Shown: in pieces, positions 37,563 to 45,605 of the stretch
Numbering within the stretch: the first letter of the stretch is position 1
Layout of the letters: the number at the start of each line of letters is the position of its first letter
NCBI GenBank assembly: GCA_026627305.1
Contig: JAPNVD010000008.1
Span: 29,809 to 93,808 of the forward strand
DNA from: Sulfolobaceae archaeon
GTDB taxonomy: Archaea; Thermoproteota; Thermoprotei_A; Sulfolobales; Sulfolobaceae
DNA: 64,000 bases
Reading direction: 5' to 3'
The notes under the pieces: generated by a model
Seen by the model: only the letters and a program-made list of their open reading frames with translations
What the model was told of the DNA's origin: nothing
The model's database searches: none
Program-made: the position numbers and the translations under genes

Positions 37563-38339
37563 TCAATCATACCTTATTTGCTCTTCTACAAGTTTTTTAA
37601 CCTCTTCTTGAGCCCTCAAAGTTATATTATAACCTCTACGCAATATCCAATCATCAAGAGAGAAATCCCTATATCCACCTTCAACGCCCGTAACATCATT
37701 ACCAAAAATATCAGATAAATATACGCATACATCATATAATGAAACTCTATTGCTCCCTACATTGATTATACCTCTTGAACCATTAAGGATTAAGTCTCTT
37801 ACAATCCTAGCCAAGGACTTAATATTAACTATAGATAGAAAGAAGTTTGTATTACATCTTAAGACTCTACCCCTAACTGATGCCCTTATAAACGGATATA
37901 GAAGACCCCTGTAGCTTAAGGAGAAGAGAGCTCCTACCCTTAAGATCAAAAAGTTTCCCAAACTCACTATGCCCACCTCTCCCGCTAATTTCGTTAATCC
38001 ATAATAGTTTACTGGATTAGGAGGGTTGTTTTCTTTATAATATCCCCTTTTTCCATCATAGATCATAAACGTTGAAAAGTATATGTTTTCAGCACCTAGC
38101 TTACTTGCAACTCTAGCTAGATTTATTGATAGCCATGTGTTAGTGTTCCATGCAACATTAGGTTTAAGATTGCTTTCAAACATTTCAATTTCATAAGTGT
38201 GTATTAGCACATCTGGCTTTATAGCGTATATTTTTGAAGGGTTATCTACAACGAAAAATTCTACTTCATTACTCTTTCTGTTGAAGGCTCTAGCTATTTC
38301 TATCGCAAGCTCATTTTCACTTGTTACTGCAATTTTCAC
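37563..38339 (-). CDS. RmlD-like extended SDR / NAD-dependent epimerase
   Basis: The 258-residue protein has the active-site motif YYGLTKLAGE (YxxxK), a preceding Ser/Thr in YFSTFMIYDG, and LRVGALFS, the layout of dTDP-4-dehydrorhamnose reductases and related extended short-chain dehydrogenases. The N-terminal nucleotide motif is degenerate (KIAVTSENELAIEIA in place of TGxxGxxG), so cofactor binding may be altered. A role in sugar-nucleotide or surface glycan synthesis is likely but unproven. It is a single gene, divergent from the sRNA and folate block. Confidence 0.65.
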   Translation of the reverse strand: MKIAVTSENELAIEIARAFNRKSNEVEFFVVDNPSKIYAIKPDVLIHTYEIEMFESNLKPNVAWNTNTWLSINLARVASKLGAENIYFSTFMIYDGKRGYYKENNPPNPVNYYGLTKLAGEVGIVSLGNFLILRVGALFSLSYRGLLYPFIRASVRGRVLRCNTNFFLSIVNIKSLARIVRDLILNGSRGIINVGSNRVSLYDVCVYLSDIFGNDVTGVEGGYRDFSLDDWILRRGYNITLRAQEEVKKLVEEQIRYD

Positions 38340-38492
38340 TACGAGAGATTTTTATAGCGGACTAATAAAAATGGTTATCTAAAAATTACTTAAGGTATAA
38401 ATGGCGGTATTCACTTACTTAATCAAATTAACTCAAAATACAATAAATACTAAACAACATTAACCTTATTATGCATAAATAGATCAATTTAC

Positions 38493-38550
38493 TATGAGTG
38501 AAGAGTACTCCCCAGCCTGAGTAGATGATGAATCCTTTAAGTTCGGATAT
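38493..38550 (+). ncRNA. C/D box sRNA, double guide for 16S rRNA (helix 27 / central pseudoknot region)
   Basis: Box C GTGAAGA (38498-38504, one mismatch), 12-base guide (38505-38516), box D' CTGA (38517-38520), 4-base spacer, box C' ATGATGA (38525-38531, perfect), 12-base guide (38532-38543), box D CGGA (38544-38547, one mismatch). The first guide is complementary over 11 of 12 bases to CUGGGGAGUAC, the second over 11 of 12 to AACUUAAAGGA; both occur 14 bases apart in crenarchaeal 16S rRNA (E. coli about 883-893 and 908-918). By the D+5 rule the predicted sites are near E. coli 886 and 912. The rRNA sequence is recalled, not searched. It lies just upstream of the pteridine reductase-like gene. 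Confidence 0.85.
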
Positions 38551-38564
38551 AAGCTATATTAATT

Positions 38565-39299
38565 ATGACTACTGCAATAGTTACAGGCGGAGCTAAGAGG
38601 TTAGGAAAGGAGATAGCCCTGGCGTTAGCAAAAGAGGGGATAAACATAATCCTACACTATAACACTTCAAGAGAGGAAGCTGAAAAAACAAAAAAAGAGA
38701 TAGAAGGGTTTAACGTAAAGTGCTGGACAATTAATGCTGACTTTTCCGATCAAGAGGCTATAAATACGTTAATAGATCGAGCATTTTCCCTAACTGACGA
38801 TATAACGTTTTTAATAAATAATTCCTCAATATTTCCATTAGGCAAGTGGGATAAGGTCGAGTTTCAGGATTTTATTAATACATTTAAGGTTAACTCATTA
38901 GCACCTTATTTATTATCCATAAGGTTTGCCAATAAATTAGGTAACAGAGAGGGAAAGGTTGTAAATGTATTAGATTCCATAATCTCAGGTTATAATTTTG
39001 AGAGATATCCTTATTATCTGAGTAAAAAATTGTTAGAAACAATTACATACTCTCTAGCCCTGAAGTTAGCCCCAAACATAACGGTAAATGCGGTAGCACC
39101 AGGGTTAATCCTACCACCAGAGGGTAAGGGATACGATTACTTAGAAAAGCTAAAGGAGAATGTACCCCTTAAAAGGTACGGAAGTCCTAAAGATGTAGCT
39201 AATGCTGTTATCTTTCTCCTCAAAAGTGACTTTATAACTGGACAAATAATATACATTGATGGAGGAGAACATTTAAAGCCAAGAATAGTGGAGGGTTAA
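38565..39299 (+). CDS. Short-chain dehydrogenase, pteridine reductase-like
   Basis: The 244-residue SDR begins TGGAKRLGKEIA, whose Arg in the GxxxRxG loop is the mark of pteridine reductases (PTR1/FolM), and has the YPYYLSKK catalytic Tyr-Lys pair. The gene for the FolB-FolK fusion follows after one base, so a pterin substrate is likely: it may reduce dihydropterins made by the folate/pterin pathway. ATG 38565 starts only 17 bases after the C/D sRNA box D, so the two may share a transcript. Confidence 0.75.
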   Translation: MTTAIVTGGAKRLGKEIALALAKEGINIILHYNTSREEAEKTKKEIEGFNVKCWTINADFSDQEAINTLIDRAFSLTDDITFLINNSSIFPLGKWDKVEFQDFINTFKVNSLAPYLLSIRFANKLGNREGKVVNVLDSIISGYNFERYPYYLSKKLLETITYSLALKLAPNITVNAVAPGLILPPEGKGYDYLEKLKENVPLKRYGSPKDVANAVIFLLKSDFITGQIIYIDGGEHLKPRIVEG

Positions 39300-39300
39300 A

Positions 39301-40221
39301 GTGTTGTTAGATAAGATAATAATTGAAGGAATTACAGTACAAACAATTATAGGAGTAAACCCTCAGGAGAGGGTTAAAAAGCAAGAAGTTAAGATAGACC
39401 TTACATTGTGGGCTGACCTCTCTGAAGGAGAGGAGTCCGACAACATCTTAAAAACTGTTGATTATAAAGCAATAAAGAAAGAGATAATCTCTTATGTTCA
39501 ATACTCTAATTTTTACCTGTTAGAGACATTAACTGCAAGGATAGCAAAGATATGCTTCCAAGATAGTAGAGTAAGAAAGGTTAAGGTTAGGGTCTATAAG
39601 CCAGGAGCATTAAGCAGTGCTGAAAACGTAGCAATTGAAGTTTCTAGGAAAAACCCTAGGGGGAAAGATGTTTCTCTAGTTTACATCTCATTAGGTTCAA
39701 ACATTTCTCCAGAGGAAAACATATATAATGCTCTTAAGTTGCTTTCCTCGTACTTGAAGATAAACGCTATGTCTAACGCTTATTTAACAGATCCGATACC
39801 CGAAGGTTCGAATCAACCGCCATATTATAATCTCTCAATAGAGGCTGAGACCACTCTAGATCCTTATAGACTGAAGAACCTTTTAAGATACATAGAAGAT
39901 GTTCTAGGGAGAAAGAGGACAGAGGACAAATATGCCCCTAGAACAATAGATCTTGACATTGAAGTTTATGGCAACTTAGTAATAGATGAACTAAAAATAC
40001 CAGATCCTGATATTGTTGAGCGTCCATTTTTAGCTTTAACACTTTATGAAGTTAATGAAGATCTTGTAATACCCAAGATTAATAAGTCCATCAAGGAGAT
40101 AGTAAGTAACGCAAAAATTGGTAAAATAAAGCTCTTAGAGGATTATACTAATAAGCTCTGTAACGAGTTTAAGGGAGTTAGGTGCGCCAAAGACACTCTC
40201 TTCCATTCCAAGAATCCTTAA
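39301..40221 (+). CDS. folBK: Bifunctional dihydroneopterin aldolase / HPPK (FolB-FolK fusion)
   Basis: Residues 1-115 match dihydroneopterin aldolase (IIIEGITVQTIIGVNPQER, LLETLTARIAK, VRVYKPGAL); residues 125-300 match 6-hydroxymethyl-7,8-dihydropterin pyrophosphokinase (YISLGSNISPEENI, then KRTEDKYAPRTIDLDIEVYG and HPPK signature). The fused protein would make the pterin alcohol and pyrophosphorylate it, consecutive steps in folate-type cofactor synthesis. GTG start at 39301, one base after the upstream stop. The 3' end overlaps the convergent HEPN gene by 44 bases. Confidence 0.88.
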   Translation: MLLDKIIIEGITVQTIIGVNPQERVKKQEVKIDLTLWADLSEGEESDNILKTVDYKAIKKEIISYVQYSNFYLLETLTARIAKICFQDSRVRKVKVRVYKPGALSSAENVAIEVSRKNPRGKDVSLVYISLGSNISPEENIYNALKLLSSYLKINAMSNAYLTDPIPEGSNQPPYYNLSIEAETTLDPYRLKNLLRYIEDVLGRKRTEDKYAPRTIDLDIEVYGNLVIDELKIPDPDIVERPFLALTLYEVNEDLVIPKINKSIKEIVSNAKIGKIKLLEDYTNKLCNEFKGVRCAKDTLFHSKNP

Positions 40222-40615
40222 ATAGCTTGAAAAATTCATCAACGAATGTGAGGCATTCGTAGACTTCATTAGAATCGATATCTATGTCAGAATAGGAAGT
40301 TATCTTCCTGGCTTTACTTAACTTATCTAATTCTTTTCTATGAACTTTTACGAATTCGTTCAAATCTTCATCATTGAACTTGGATAACAACATCCTCAGA
40401 TTATGTGTGTATTTATAATCTATGCCATGCAAGAGCAAAGTCGCTTTTATTAAAAGTTCTAGAGAAGTGACACACAAGAAATAGGATACGTCATAAAATC
40501 CGTTATTGTAAGCATGAACTGAGGTTAAATAATACCTGTTTGCTCTCCTGCACAAGAAGTCTGGGTTTGACACAACATTTGTATTAAGCGAGAGAATAAA
40601 AAGGTTCTCATTCAA
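40178..40615 (-). CDS. HEPN-domain protein
   Basis: The 145-residue helical protein has the HEPN pattern: RRANRYYLTSVHAYNNGFYDVSYFLCVTSLELLIKA, then YTHNLRMLLSKF. HEPN proteins are often RNases or toxins paired with a nucleotidyltransferase (MNT), but no MNT gene is adjacent and the usual RxxxxH catalytic motif is not obvious, so an inactive or regulatory version is possible. It overlaps the dehydrogenase end by eight bases (same strand) and the FolBK gene by 44 bases (opposite strand). Confidence 0.7.
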   Translation of the reverse strand: MNENLFILSLNTNVVSNPDFLCRRANRYYLTSVHAYNNGFYDVSYFLCVTSLELLIKATLLLHGIDYKYTHNLRMLLSKFNDEDLNEFVKVHRKELDKLSKARKITSYSDIDIDSNEVYECLTFVDEFFKLFKDSWNGRECLWRT

Positions 40616-41603
40616 CTCTTAACATCAGCCTACCATCTCTAGAACTATCGTTCAACAGCTTTAGTGCTTCAGCACCTTCAGCTAAGCTAAACTCCTTCCA
40701 CACTTTTACTTTACAATCTTTACACAACCTTATTAGGTCTGTTAACTCCTTTCTAGTACCACCAGTTGTACCTATGATCTTAACGTGCTTACCATAGATT
40801 TGTGAAAGGTTCAAATTAACGTCAGCACCTGTTAATGTTCCATAAAACACTAGCCTTCCGTTAACGCCTAATACTGAGAGGCTTAGATCCCATACCTGTT
40901 TACCTAATGAATTTACAACTACATCAGCCATCTTACCATCAGTTATTTCCCTAACTCTTTCAACTACATTACTGTAGTCAACAACATGATCAGCACCATA
41001 ATCTTTTAGCCAACTCTTTCTCGTTACAGCCACGACTGTTGCACCGAACTTTTTAGCCAATTGAACTGCAAACATCCCTGTGTTTCCAGAAGCGCCAAAA
41101 ACTACTACAACGTCGTTTGGTGTTAAACTAGCTTCAACATACCCATGGTACGCTGTCAACCCTGCAACAGGCAAACTAGCTGCCAAATCCCAACTCGTAT
41201 CAGAGGGTACCTTAATAACGTTCTTTTCAGGAACTGCAAAATACTCGCTCCATCCACCATTAGTTATTACGCTCATTATACCACCATTCCTACAAAGCAT
41301 CTCCTTCCCAGCTAAGCACATATCACATGTACCATCGTAAACCCTATTGTAAACTACAACTTTATCTCCTGGTTTAACGGTGTTTACGTGTTCACCAACC
41401 TTTTCAACTACCCCTGCTATCTCTGCTCCTGGTATATGTGGCATTGGTTTTACTGGTAAAAAGTTGACGACGAAATAGTCTATTGGATTTACACCAGATT
41501 TTATCACTTTTATTAATACATCATGTGCTCCCAATTTAGGATCTTCCACTTCTCTTAACTTTAAGTTATCAATTCCTGACTTGTCGAATACTAACGCCTT
41601 CAT
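40608..41603 (-). CDS. Medium-chain dehydrogenase/reductase (zinc ADH superfamily)
   Basis: The 331-residue MDR protein has the Rossmann motif FGASGNTG and a structural-zinc-type lobe DGTCDMCLAGKEMLC (one Asp and three Cys with ADH spacing). The catalytic zinc Cys is replaced (SGVNPIDYF) and the His-Glu motif reads GAEIAG, as in quinone oxidoreductase-type members, so it probably reduces enoyl or quinone substrates with NADPH without catalytic zinc. A similar fold includes crotonyl/acryloyl-CoA reductases, but I see no specific match. Its stop overlaps the HEPN gene start. Confidence 0.8.
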   Translation of the reverse strand: MKALVFDKSGIDNLKLREVEDPKLGAHDVLIKVIKSGVNPIDYFVVNFLPVKPMPHIPGAEIAGVVEKVGEHVNTVKPGDKVVVYNRVYDGTCDMCLAGKEMLCRNGGIMSVITNGGWSEYFAVPEKNVIKVPSDTSWDLAASLPVAGLTAYHGYVEASLTPNDVVVVFGASGNTGMFAVQLAKKFGATVVAVTRKSWLKDYGADHVVDYSNVVERVREITDGKMADVVVNSLGKQVWDLSLSVLGVNGRLVFYGTLTGADVNLNLSQIYGKHVKIIGTTGGTRKELTDLIRLCKDCKVKVWKEFSLAEGAEALKLLNDSSRDGRLMLRVE

Positions 41604-41727
41604 AGATTTACTATTTCGTTAACAATCTTATATAATTATCGTACATATCCAAAACAATTAAATTTATAAAATTGTAAGTTTTAAAAGAAAAGCATAAATT
41701 TATCTTGTATAAAAATAAATTTTTGAT

Positions 41728-42435
41728 ATGAAAATATTAGCACCTTTTGCGGGACCAGTATCCTTTCCTTTGTTAGTATATAAGCATGAAAAGCAACCTG
41801 ATCTAGAGCTCATAAATTCCTGCACTTCAGCTGAGGTCAACGGAGATGTTATTCTAGACTCGATAACTAACCTCAGTAAGATGCCTCACATAACATTTTA
41901 CAAAATAGTTGGAGGAGTTTATATAACAATGTATTCACTAGTGGGGAATCTAGAATCTGATGTAATATACACAGTGAAAGAAGGAACCTTGGCAGACTAT
42001 AACGCTAGATTGTATGCTTTAAAGACTGCGAAGAAAAAAGTAATAAATGTTGATCCTCAAACAGCAGTTGAAAACGCGTTAAAAAACAACTATTTAGCCC
42101 TAGTTGGGAACGAAGTAAGAGTTGATGTATTACTAGATGAGGAATTTAAAAGATTAGGAATTTACACACCACAATGCTTGATAGCAGTTAAGGATAGTGC
42201 GGATGTCAAGTCCATCATTGACATGTACGAAGAGGGAATAAGGCTAATTAAAATGGATTATGAAAAAGCATCCCAGATTATAGTGAGTTCTTCTAGTTAT
42301 TACTCCTTAGATATTATGAGACAAATTATAAGGTTATATAATCATAGGCTTACCACACGAAAGGAAGACCTAGAGAAGGCTATAGAGGTTTACTCATTAG
42401 TTGAGCCTAAAGTTAAGAGGCTAAGACTTATCTAA
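41728..42435 (+). CDS. DUF3834-type protein with MqnA/periplasmic-binding-like fold
   Basis: The 235-residue protein begins KILAPFAGPVSFPLLVYKH and has alternating beta/alpha segments typical of type 2 periplasmic-binding folds, like the MqnA/MqnD family, but no signal peptide, so it is cytoplasmic. It resembles what is annotated as DUF3834 in Sulfolobales, by my recollection. No ligand is known. A TATA-rich stretch lies upstream (about 41701-41720). It overlaps the convergent LigB-type gene by 15 bases. Confidence 0.5.
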   Translation: MKILAPFAGPVSFPLLVYKHEKQPDLELINSCTSAEVNGDVILDSITNLSKMPHITFYKIVGGVYITMYSLVGNLESDVIYTVKEGTLADYNARLYALKTAKKKVINVDPQTAVENALKNNYLALVGNEVRVDVLLDEEFKRLGIYTPQCLIAVKDSADVKSIIDMYEEGIRLIKMDYEKASQIIVSSSSYYSLDIMRQIIRLYNHRLTTRKEDLEKAIEVYSLVEPKVKRLRLI

Positions 42436-43206
42436 AAGGGCTACGGCCATACCGAAATACGTGGGAACTTGATACTCAAAGAGTGCTGTCCTTAAATCCC
42501 TTTTTACCTGCAATATCCCAAGCATTATCAGTAATTGCCAATAGCTATCAGGCTTAGCCTCGTTTATGATCTTTTCGTCAATCCTCAGTAGATCTTCAAA
42601 CTTATTATTCTTAATAATATCCTCTATAACAGAATCGTAAACCTTAGCGAATTCCGAAAAACCATAAGGTCCTTTAGGATCATGAGTATGGGCGTGATCA
42701 GCACTCACTATAATTCCCACTCTTTTATTATAATCCTCTATTACTTTTGCTATTATGTTTCCAAACCTAACTAATGCATTCCTCTCAACTCCTCTGGCAG
42801 GTGTTAACAGAACGATCTTTCTCTTCTTTAAAAAGTAAAGGGGAATTAAAGCTCCCCAATCTAAAGCAATCCTGGATTCCCTTCCTTCTAAAGCACCAAA
42901 ATTAACACCTACAACAGGTAAACCACTTCTCTTCGACTCTTCATAAATTCTATAAGCCAATTTCCTATCACACCTATAACTTCTCCTAATCTTACCTACT
43001 TTACCTTCTGCATATTGAGTTAATATAACCGCAATGTGGTCATCAATGCGTATATTGTGAGGAGTTATGACTACATATTCATCCACCCTATCATCAACTC
43101 TTTTTGCAACCTCTTTCATAGCCATGTTTAACCTAGAGGATTTTTCATCCTTAGGCTCCAATATTTCACTGCCATGTGGAGCTATTATAATGAACTCTAT
43201 TGCCAT
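42421..43206 (-). CDS. LigB-type class III extradiol dioxygenase / Memo-like protein
   Basis: About 261 residues. The motifs IIAPHGSEI at the N-terminus, VITPHNIRIDD and SADHAHTHDPKGPYGF supply the His residues of LigB/Memo-fold metal sites. Class III extradiol enzymes open catechol rings with Fe(II), but many archaeal members are of the AmmeMemoRadiSam type with unknown reactions. ATG 43206 follows GAGGTGAT with good spacing; GTG 43215 and ATG 43212 are upstream alternatives. It follows the ABC-2 permease gene directly and may be the last gene of that operon. Confidence 0.75.
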   Translation of the reverse strand: MAIEFIIIAPHGSEILEPKDEKSSRLNMAMKEVAKRVDDRVDEYVVITPHNIRIDDHIAVILTQYAEGKVGKIRRSYRCDRKLAYRIYEESKRSGLPVVGVNFGALEGRESRIALDWGALIPLYFLKKRKIVLLTPARGVERNALVRFGNIIAKVIEDYNKRVGIIVSADHAHTHDPKGPYGFSEFAKVYDSVIEDIIKNNKFEDLLRIDEKIINEAKPDSYWQLLIMLGILQVKRDLRTALFEYQVPTYFGMAVALLDKS

Positions 43207-43216
43207 CTTCATCACC

Positions 43217-43951
43217 TCATTTACTTCTCCACCTGCTCACCTTAACCGAAATTAAATAGAACACTATAAATTCAACAAAGAGCGGTATGAGATATTTTAT
43301 ATTGAGCTCTTGTAAACCCGCTAGCCCCTGTGCTATTATTGATGTTGGGGTAGTTGGAATCATAGAGAGGGCATAAATTACGTTAGAAGGCAAAAGTGTA
43401 TATGGGTAATAGACTGGAGGCAATATGGTGAAGGCTATAAATAGTATGGTAGCCACTCCCCAACTATATCTGGTTTGAGGTATAAAAGAGGCTATCATGA
43501 AGGCTAAGAAGGATCCAGTGAAGAGAAGTAAAAGAGAGAGTAAAATTACAAACACCAGTGAAACGACGTTAACAACCCTTAAGGCTAAATTTAAGACTAT
43601 GTAACCGAGTATTCCTGGACTGCTGAAGATCAAATTCGCAAAGGTTAAGCCTAATATATAGTCGGTGGGACCTACTTGTGAGGCTACTAAGAGATCTTGC
43701 AACTTTATCTCATTCCTCAAATAGACGTAATCTCCTATGGAATTGATACTTATTCCCATGATCATTGTAACTAGACCTCCTAAAACACCATATGGCAAAT
43801 ATCTATGGTTTATCATATAGAGGAGAAACATTAGGGCTAATGGCTCTGCCAAATAGGAAAAGACATAAACAAATCCTCTCTTAAGATAGGTGTAACCGTA
43901 AAACATCGCAAACGCTATTATAAACTTAAGATTCAAGATTCTCACCCGCAT
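43217..43951 (-). CDS. ABC-2 type permease
   Basis: The 244-residue protein has six predicted helices and the ABC-2 exporter layout; the [11 protein letters not shown]-terminus lies inside the 3' end of the ATPase gene (26-base overlap), so it is translationally coupled to it. The segment before the C-terminal helices ([16 protein letters not shown]) corresponds to the ABC-2 C-terminal signature. It forms an exporter with the ATPase at 43926-44753; substrate unknown. Confidence 0.78.
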   Translation of the reverse strand: MRVRILNLKFIIAFAMFYGYTYLKRGFVYVFSYLAEPLALMFLLYMINHRYLPYGVLGGLVTMIMGISINSIGDYVYLRNEIKLQDLLVASQVGPTDYILGLTFANLIFSSPGILGYIVLNLALRVVNVVSLVFVILLSLLLLFTGSFLAFMIASFIPQTRYSWGVATILFIAFTILPPVYYPYTLLPSNVIYALSMIPTTPTSIIAQGLAGLQELNIKYLIPLFVEFIVFYLISVKVSRWRSK

Positions 43952-44753
43952 AAATTATAAATAGGTCTTCTAAAGTCACTGGCTTTATTGGATATTTACC
44001 TACATATTTTGCAGCCTCTTCCCTATTTATATACATTATATTCATTAAACCTACCTTTAGATCACCAATACCTTCAACCCTAACCATGTCCTTAAATTTG
44101 CCCAGCAATTCCTTTAAATTTCCTTTTAGTATTACCTTTCCTTTCCTCAACATTACAATCTCCTCTGAAAGCTCTTCGGCCTCTTCCATATAATGCGTTG
44201 TCAATATAACCTTACTAGGAATAGACCTTATTATTGACCAAACCTCCATTCTAGATAGAGGATCTAAACCTACAGTTGGCTCATCCAAGAATATGACCTC
44301 GGCATTAGAAGCTAAAGCCATAGCCACAAAGATCTTCCTTTTCATCCCTCCTGATAGCTCGTCTGCAGGTTTATCCTTAAACTCCCAAAGGTTTACCTCT
44401 TTTAAAGCCTTCCTAGCGCTCTCATAAGCATCCTTAAAGGAGAAGCCCCTAGCTGTCAAATACATTACCACATGCTCAAGAGGCGATGCAATACCAACAG
44501 GTTGGGCTTCTTGAGGTATTGAAGATATTATTTTTCTCAGCTTTTTCGCATCTTTAACTACATCATAACCCTCTACGCGTGCTATACCTGATGTCGGCAA
44601 TAATTGCGTAGATAAGATCCTCACTAGAGTAGTCTTTCCTGCACCGTTGTTTCCTAATAGTGTCAGTCTTTTAACAGAAGAGCTAAAGGTTAGATCATCT
44701 AGAGCCTTAACACCACCCTTATATACCTTAGTAAGATGAAAAACTTCAATCAT
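43926..44753 (-). CDS. ABC-2 exporter ATPase
   Basis: The 275-residue ATPase has Walker [11 protein letters not shown]-loop IPQEAQ, signature [10 protein letters not shown], Walker B VIFLDEP, D-loop GLDPLSR and H-loop TTHYMEEAE. The short C-terminus distinguishes it from the DrrA-like ATPase at 17.8 kb. It is the first gene of a three-gene minus-strand unit (ATPase, permease, LigB-like). ATG at 44753 follows an AT-rich stretch after the DUF981 gene, 39 bases away on the same strand. Confidence 0.85.
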   Translation of the reverse strand: MIEVFHLTKVYKGGVKALDDLTFSSSVKRLTLLGNNGAGKTTLVRILSTQLLPTSGIARVEGYDVVKDAKKLRKIISSIPQEAQPVGIASPLEHVVMYLTARGFSFKDAYESARKALKEVNLWEFKDKPADELSGGMKRKIFVAMALASNAEVIFLDEPTVGLDPLSRMEVWSIIRSIPSKVILTTHYMEEAEELSEEIVMLRKGKVILKGNLKELLGKFKDMVRVEGIGDLKVGLMNIMYINREEAAKYVGKYPIKPVTLEDLFIIYAGENLES

Positions 44754-44792
44754 ATAAAAAGAAAAAGAGAAATAGAATTAAAAAGAATTGCT

Positions 44793-45413
44793 TTATGGTG
44801 CGTGGGCTAAGTGCGCAGGTATTGTAAATATCGCTATGTACGCCCCTAATAGTCCAGCTAACAGAGCAAATATTACGAACAGATAGATCGCCCAAGACCA
44901 TATCTTGGGATCCTTTCCTGCAACCTTAGCTACGGTTACCCTATCAATTGTGAGAGTCATGGGATAGGAAAACACACCAGTTAATCCATAAAGTACATAT
45001 AGTCCTAATAGTGCTGGAGGTTCTTCTGTCATGCCTAATCTATAGCCCACAATACCATAATATATCGTTATAAGTCCACTTAAAAGTGCGAAGAAGCCTA
45101 CCAACTGTAGCTTATAACCAAACTTTATAGCTAGGGCGAAGAGTAGTAAGGATAGTCCTAGTAAAGCGTAGACATCATAGAAAAGTATATTATAACTTCC
45201 AGGTAAAGTCCAAGTAAATTCATTAAATAATGCCATGACTAATACTAGGGCACCTAAGCCTGCTACTGGTATAACACCGTCTAGTAAATAACTCCTTATC
45301 TCAGTAACATTGCTTCTACTGTTATAGTAAGCCCTGAGTATAGTATATATCAATGTAGCACTGATCAACGGTAGAGTGAATAACTCAAAACCTAGATCAT
45401 CTATGAAAATCAT
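44793..45413 (-). CDS. DUF981-type membrane protein
   Basis: The 206-residue protein has six or seven predicted membrane helices and begins FIDDLGFELFTLPLISATLI, which I associate with DUF981 proteins of Sulfolobales and other archaea. It has no motif that reveals a function; short loops with a conserved EEPPALLG segment face one side. It may be the first gene of the transcript that includes the ABC-2 exporter, and it is divergent from the PEP carboxylase gene. Confidence 0.6.
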   Translation of the reverse strand: MIFIDDLGFELFTLPLISATLIYTILRAYYNSRSNVTEIRSYLLDGVIPVAGLGALVLVMALFNEFTWTLPGSYNILFYDVYALLGLSLLLFALAIKFGYKLQLVGFFALLSGLITIYYGIVGYRLGMTEEPPALLGLYVLYGLTGVFSYPMTLTIDRVTVAKVAGKDPKIWSWAIYLFVIFALLAGLLGAYIAIFTIPAHLAHAP

Positions 45414-45570
45414 CTTATCACCAAAATAAAATTTCTCAAAACGAGTTTTTAAAATCGAGTGTGCATTTATATATATTTATTAATCCATACTAATCAAATA
45501 AACTAAATATATTTTTCAAAATCTTTTTATTCATTAGCGAATTATCTTCTCCTCTTATGCTAAAAAATAA

Positions 45571-45580
45571 GTATAAAATA
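45571..45580 (+). promoter_or_regulatory. TATA-like box for PEP carboxylase
   Basis: GTATAAAATA is centred about 30 bases upstream of ATG 45606, giving a transcript with a leader of only a few bases. Confidence 0.45.
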
Positions 45581-45605
45581 CCTTCCAAATTACATTATAT
45601 TAGGC

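Noticed and set aside
39805..39814. GGTTCGAATC, like a tRNA T-loop
   Set aside because: It lies inside the FolK coding region in frame with conserved residues, and no cloverleaf arms can be drawn around it.
40608..41603. Identity as acryloyl-CoA reductase of the carbon-fixation cycle
   Set aside because: The general MDR fold fits, but the sequence differs widely from the Metallosphaera enzyme as I remember it, and no cycle gene is adjacent.
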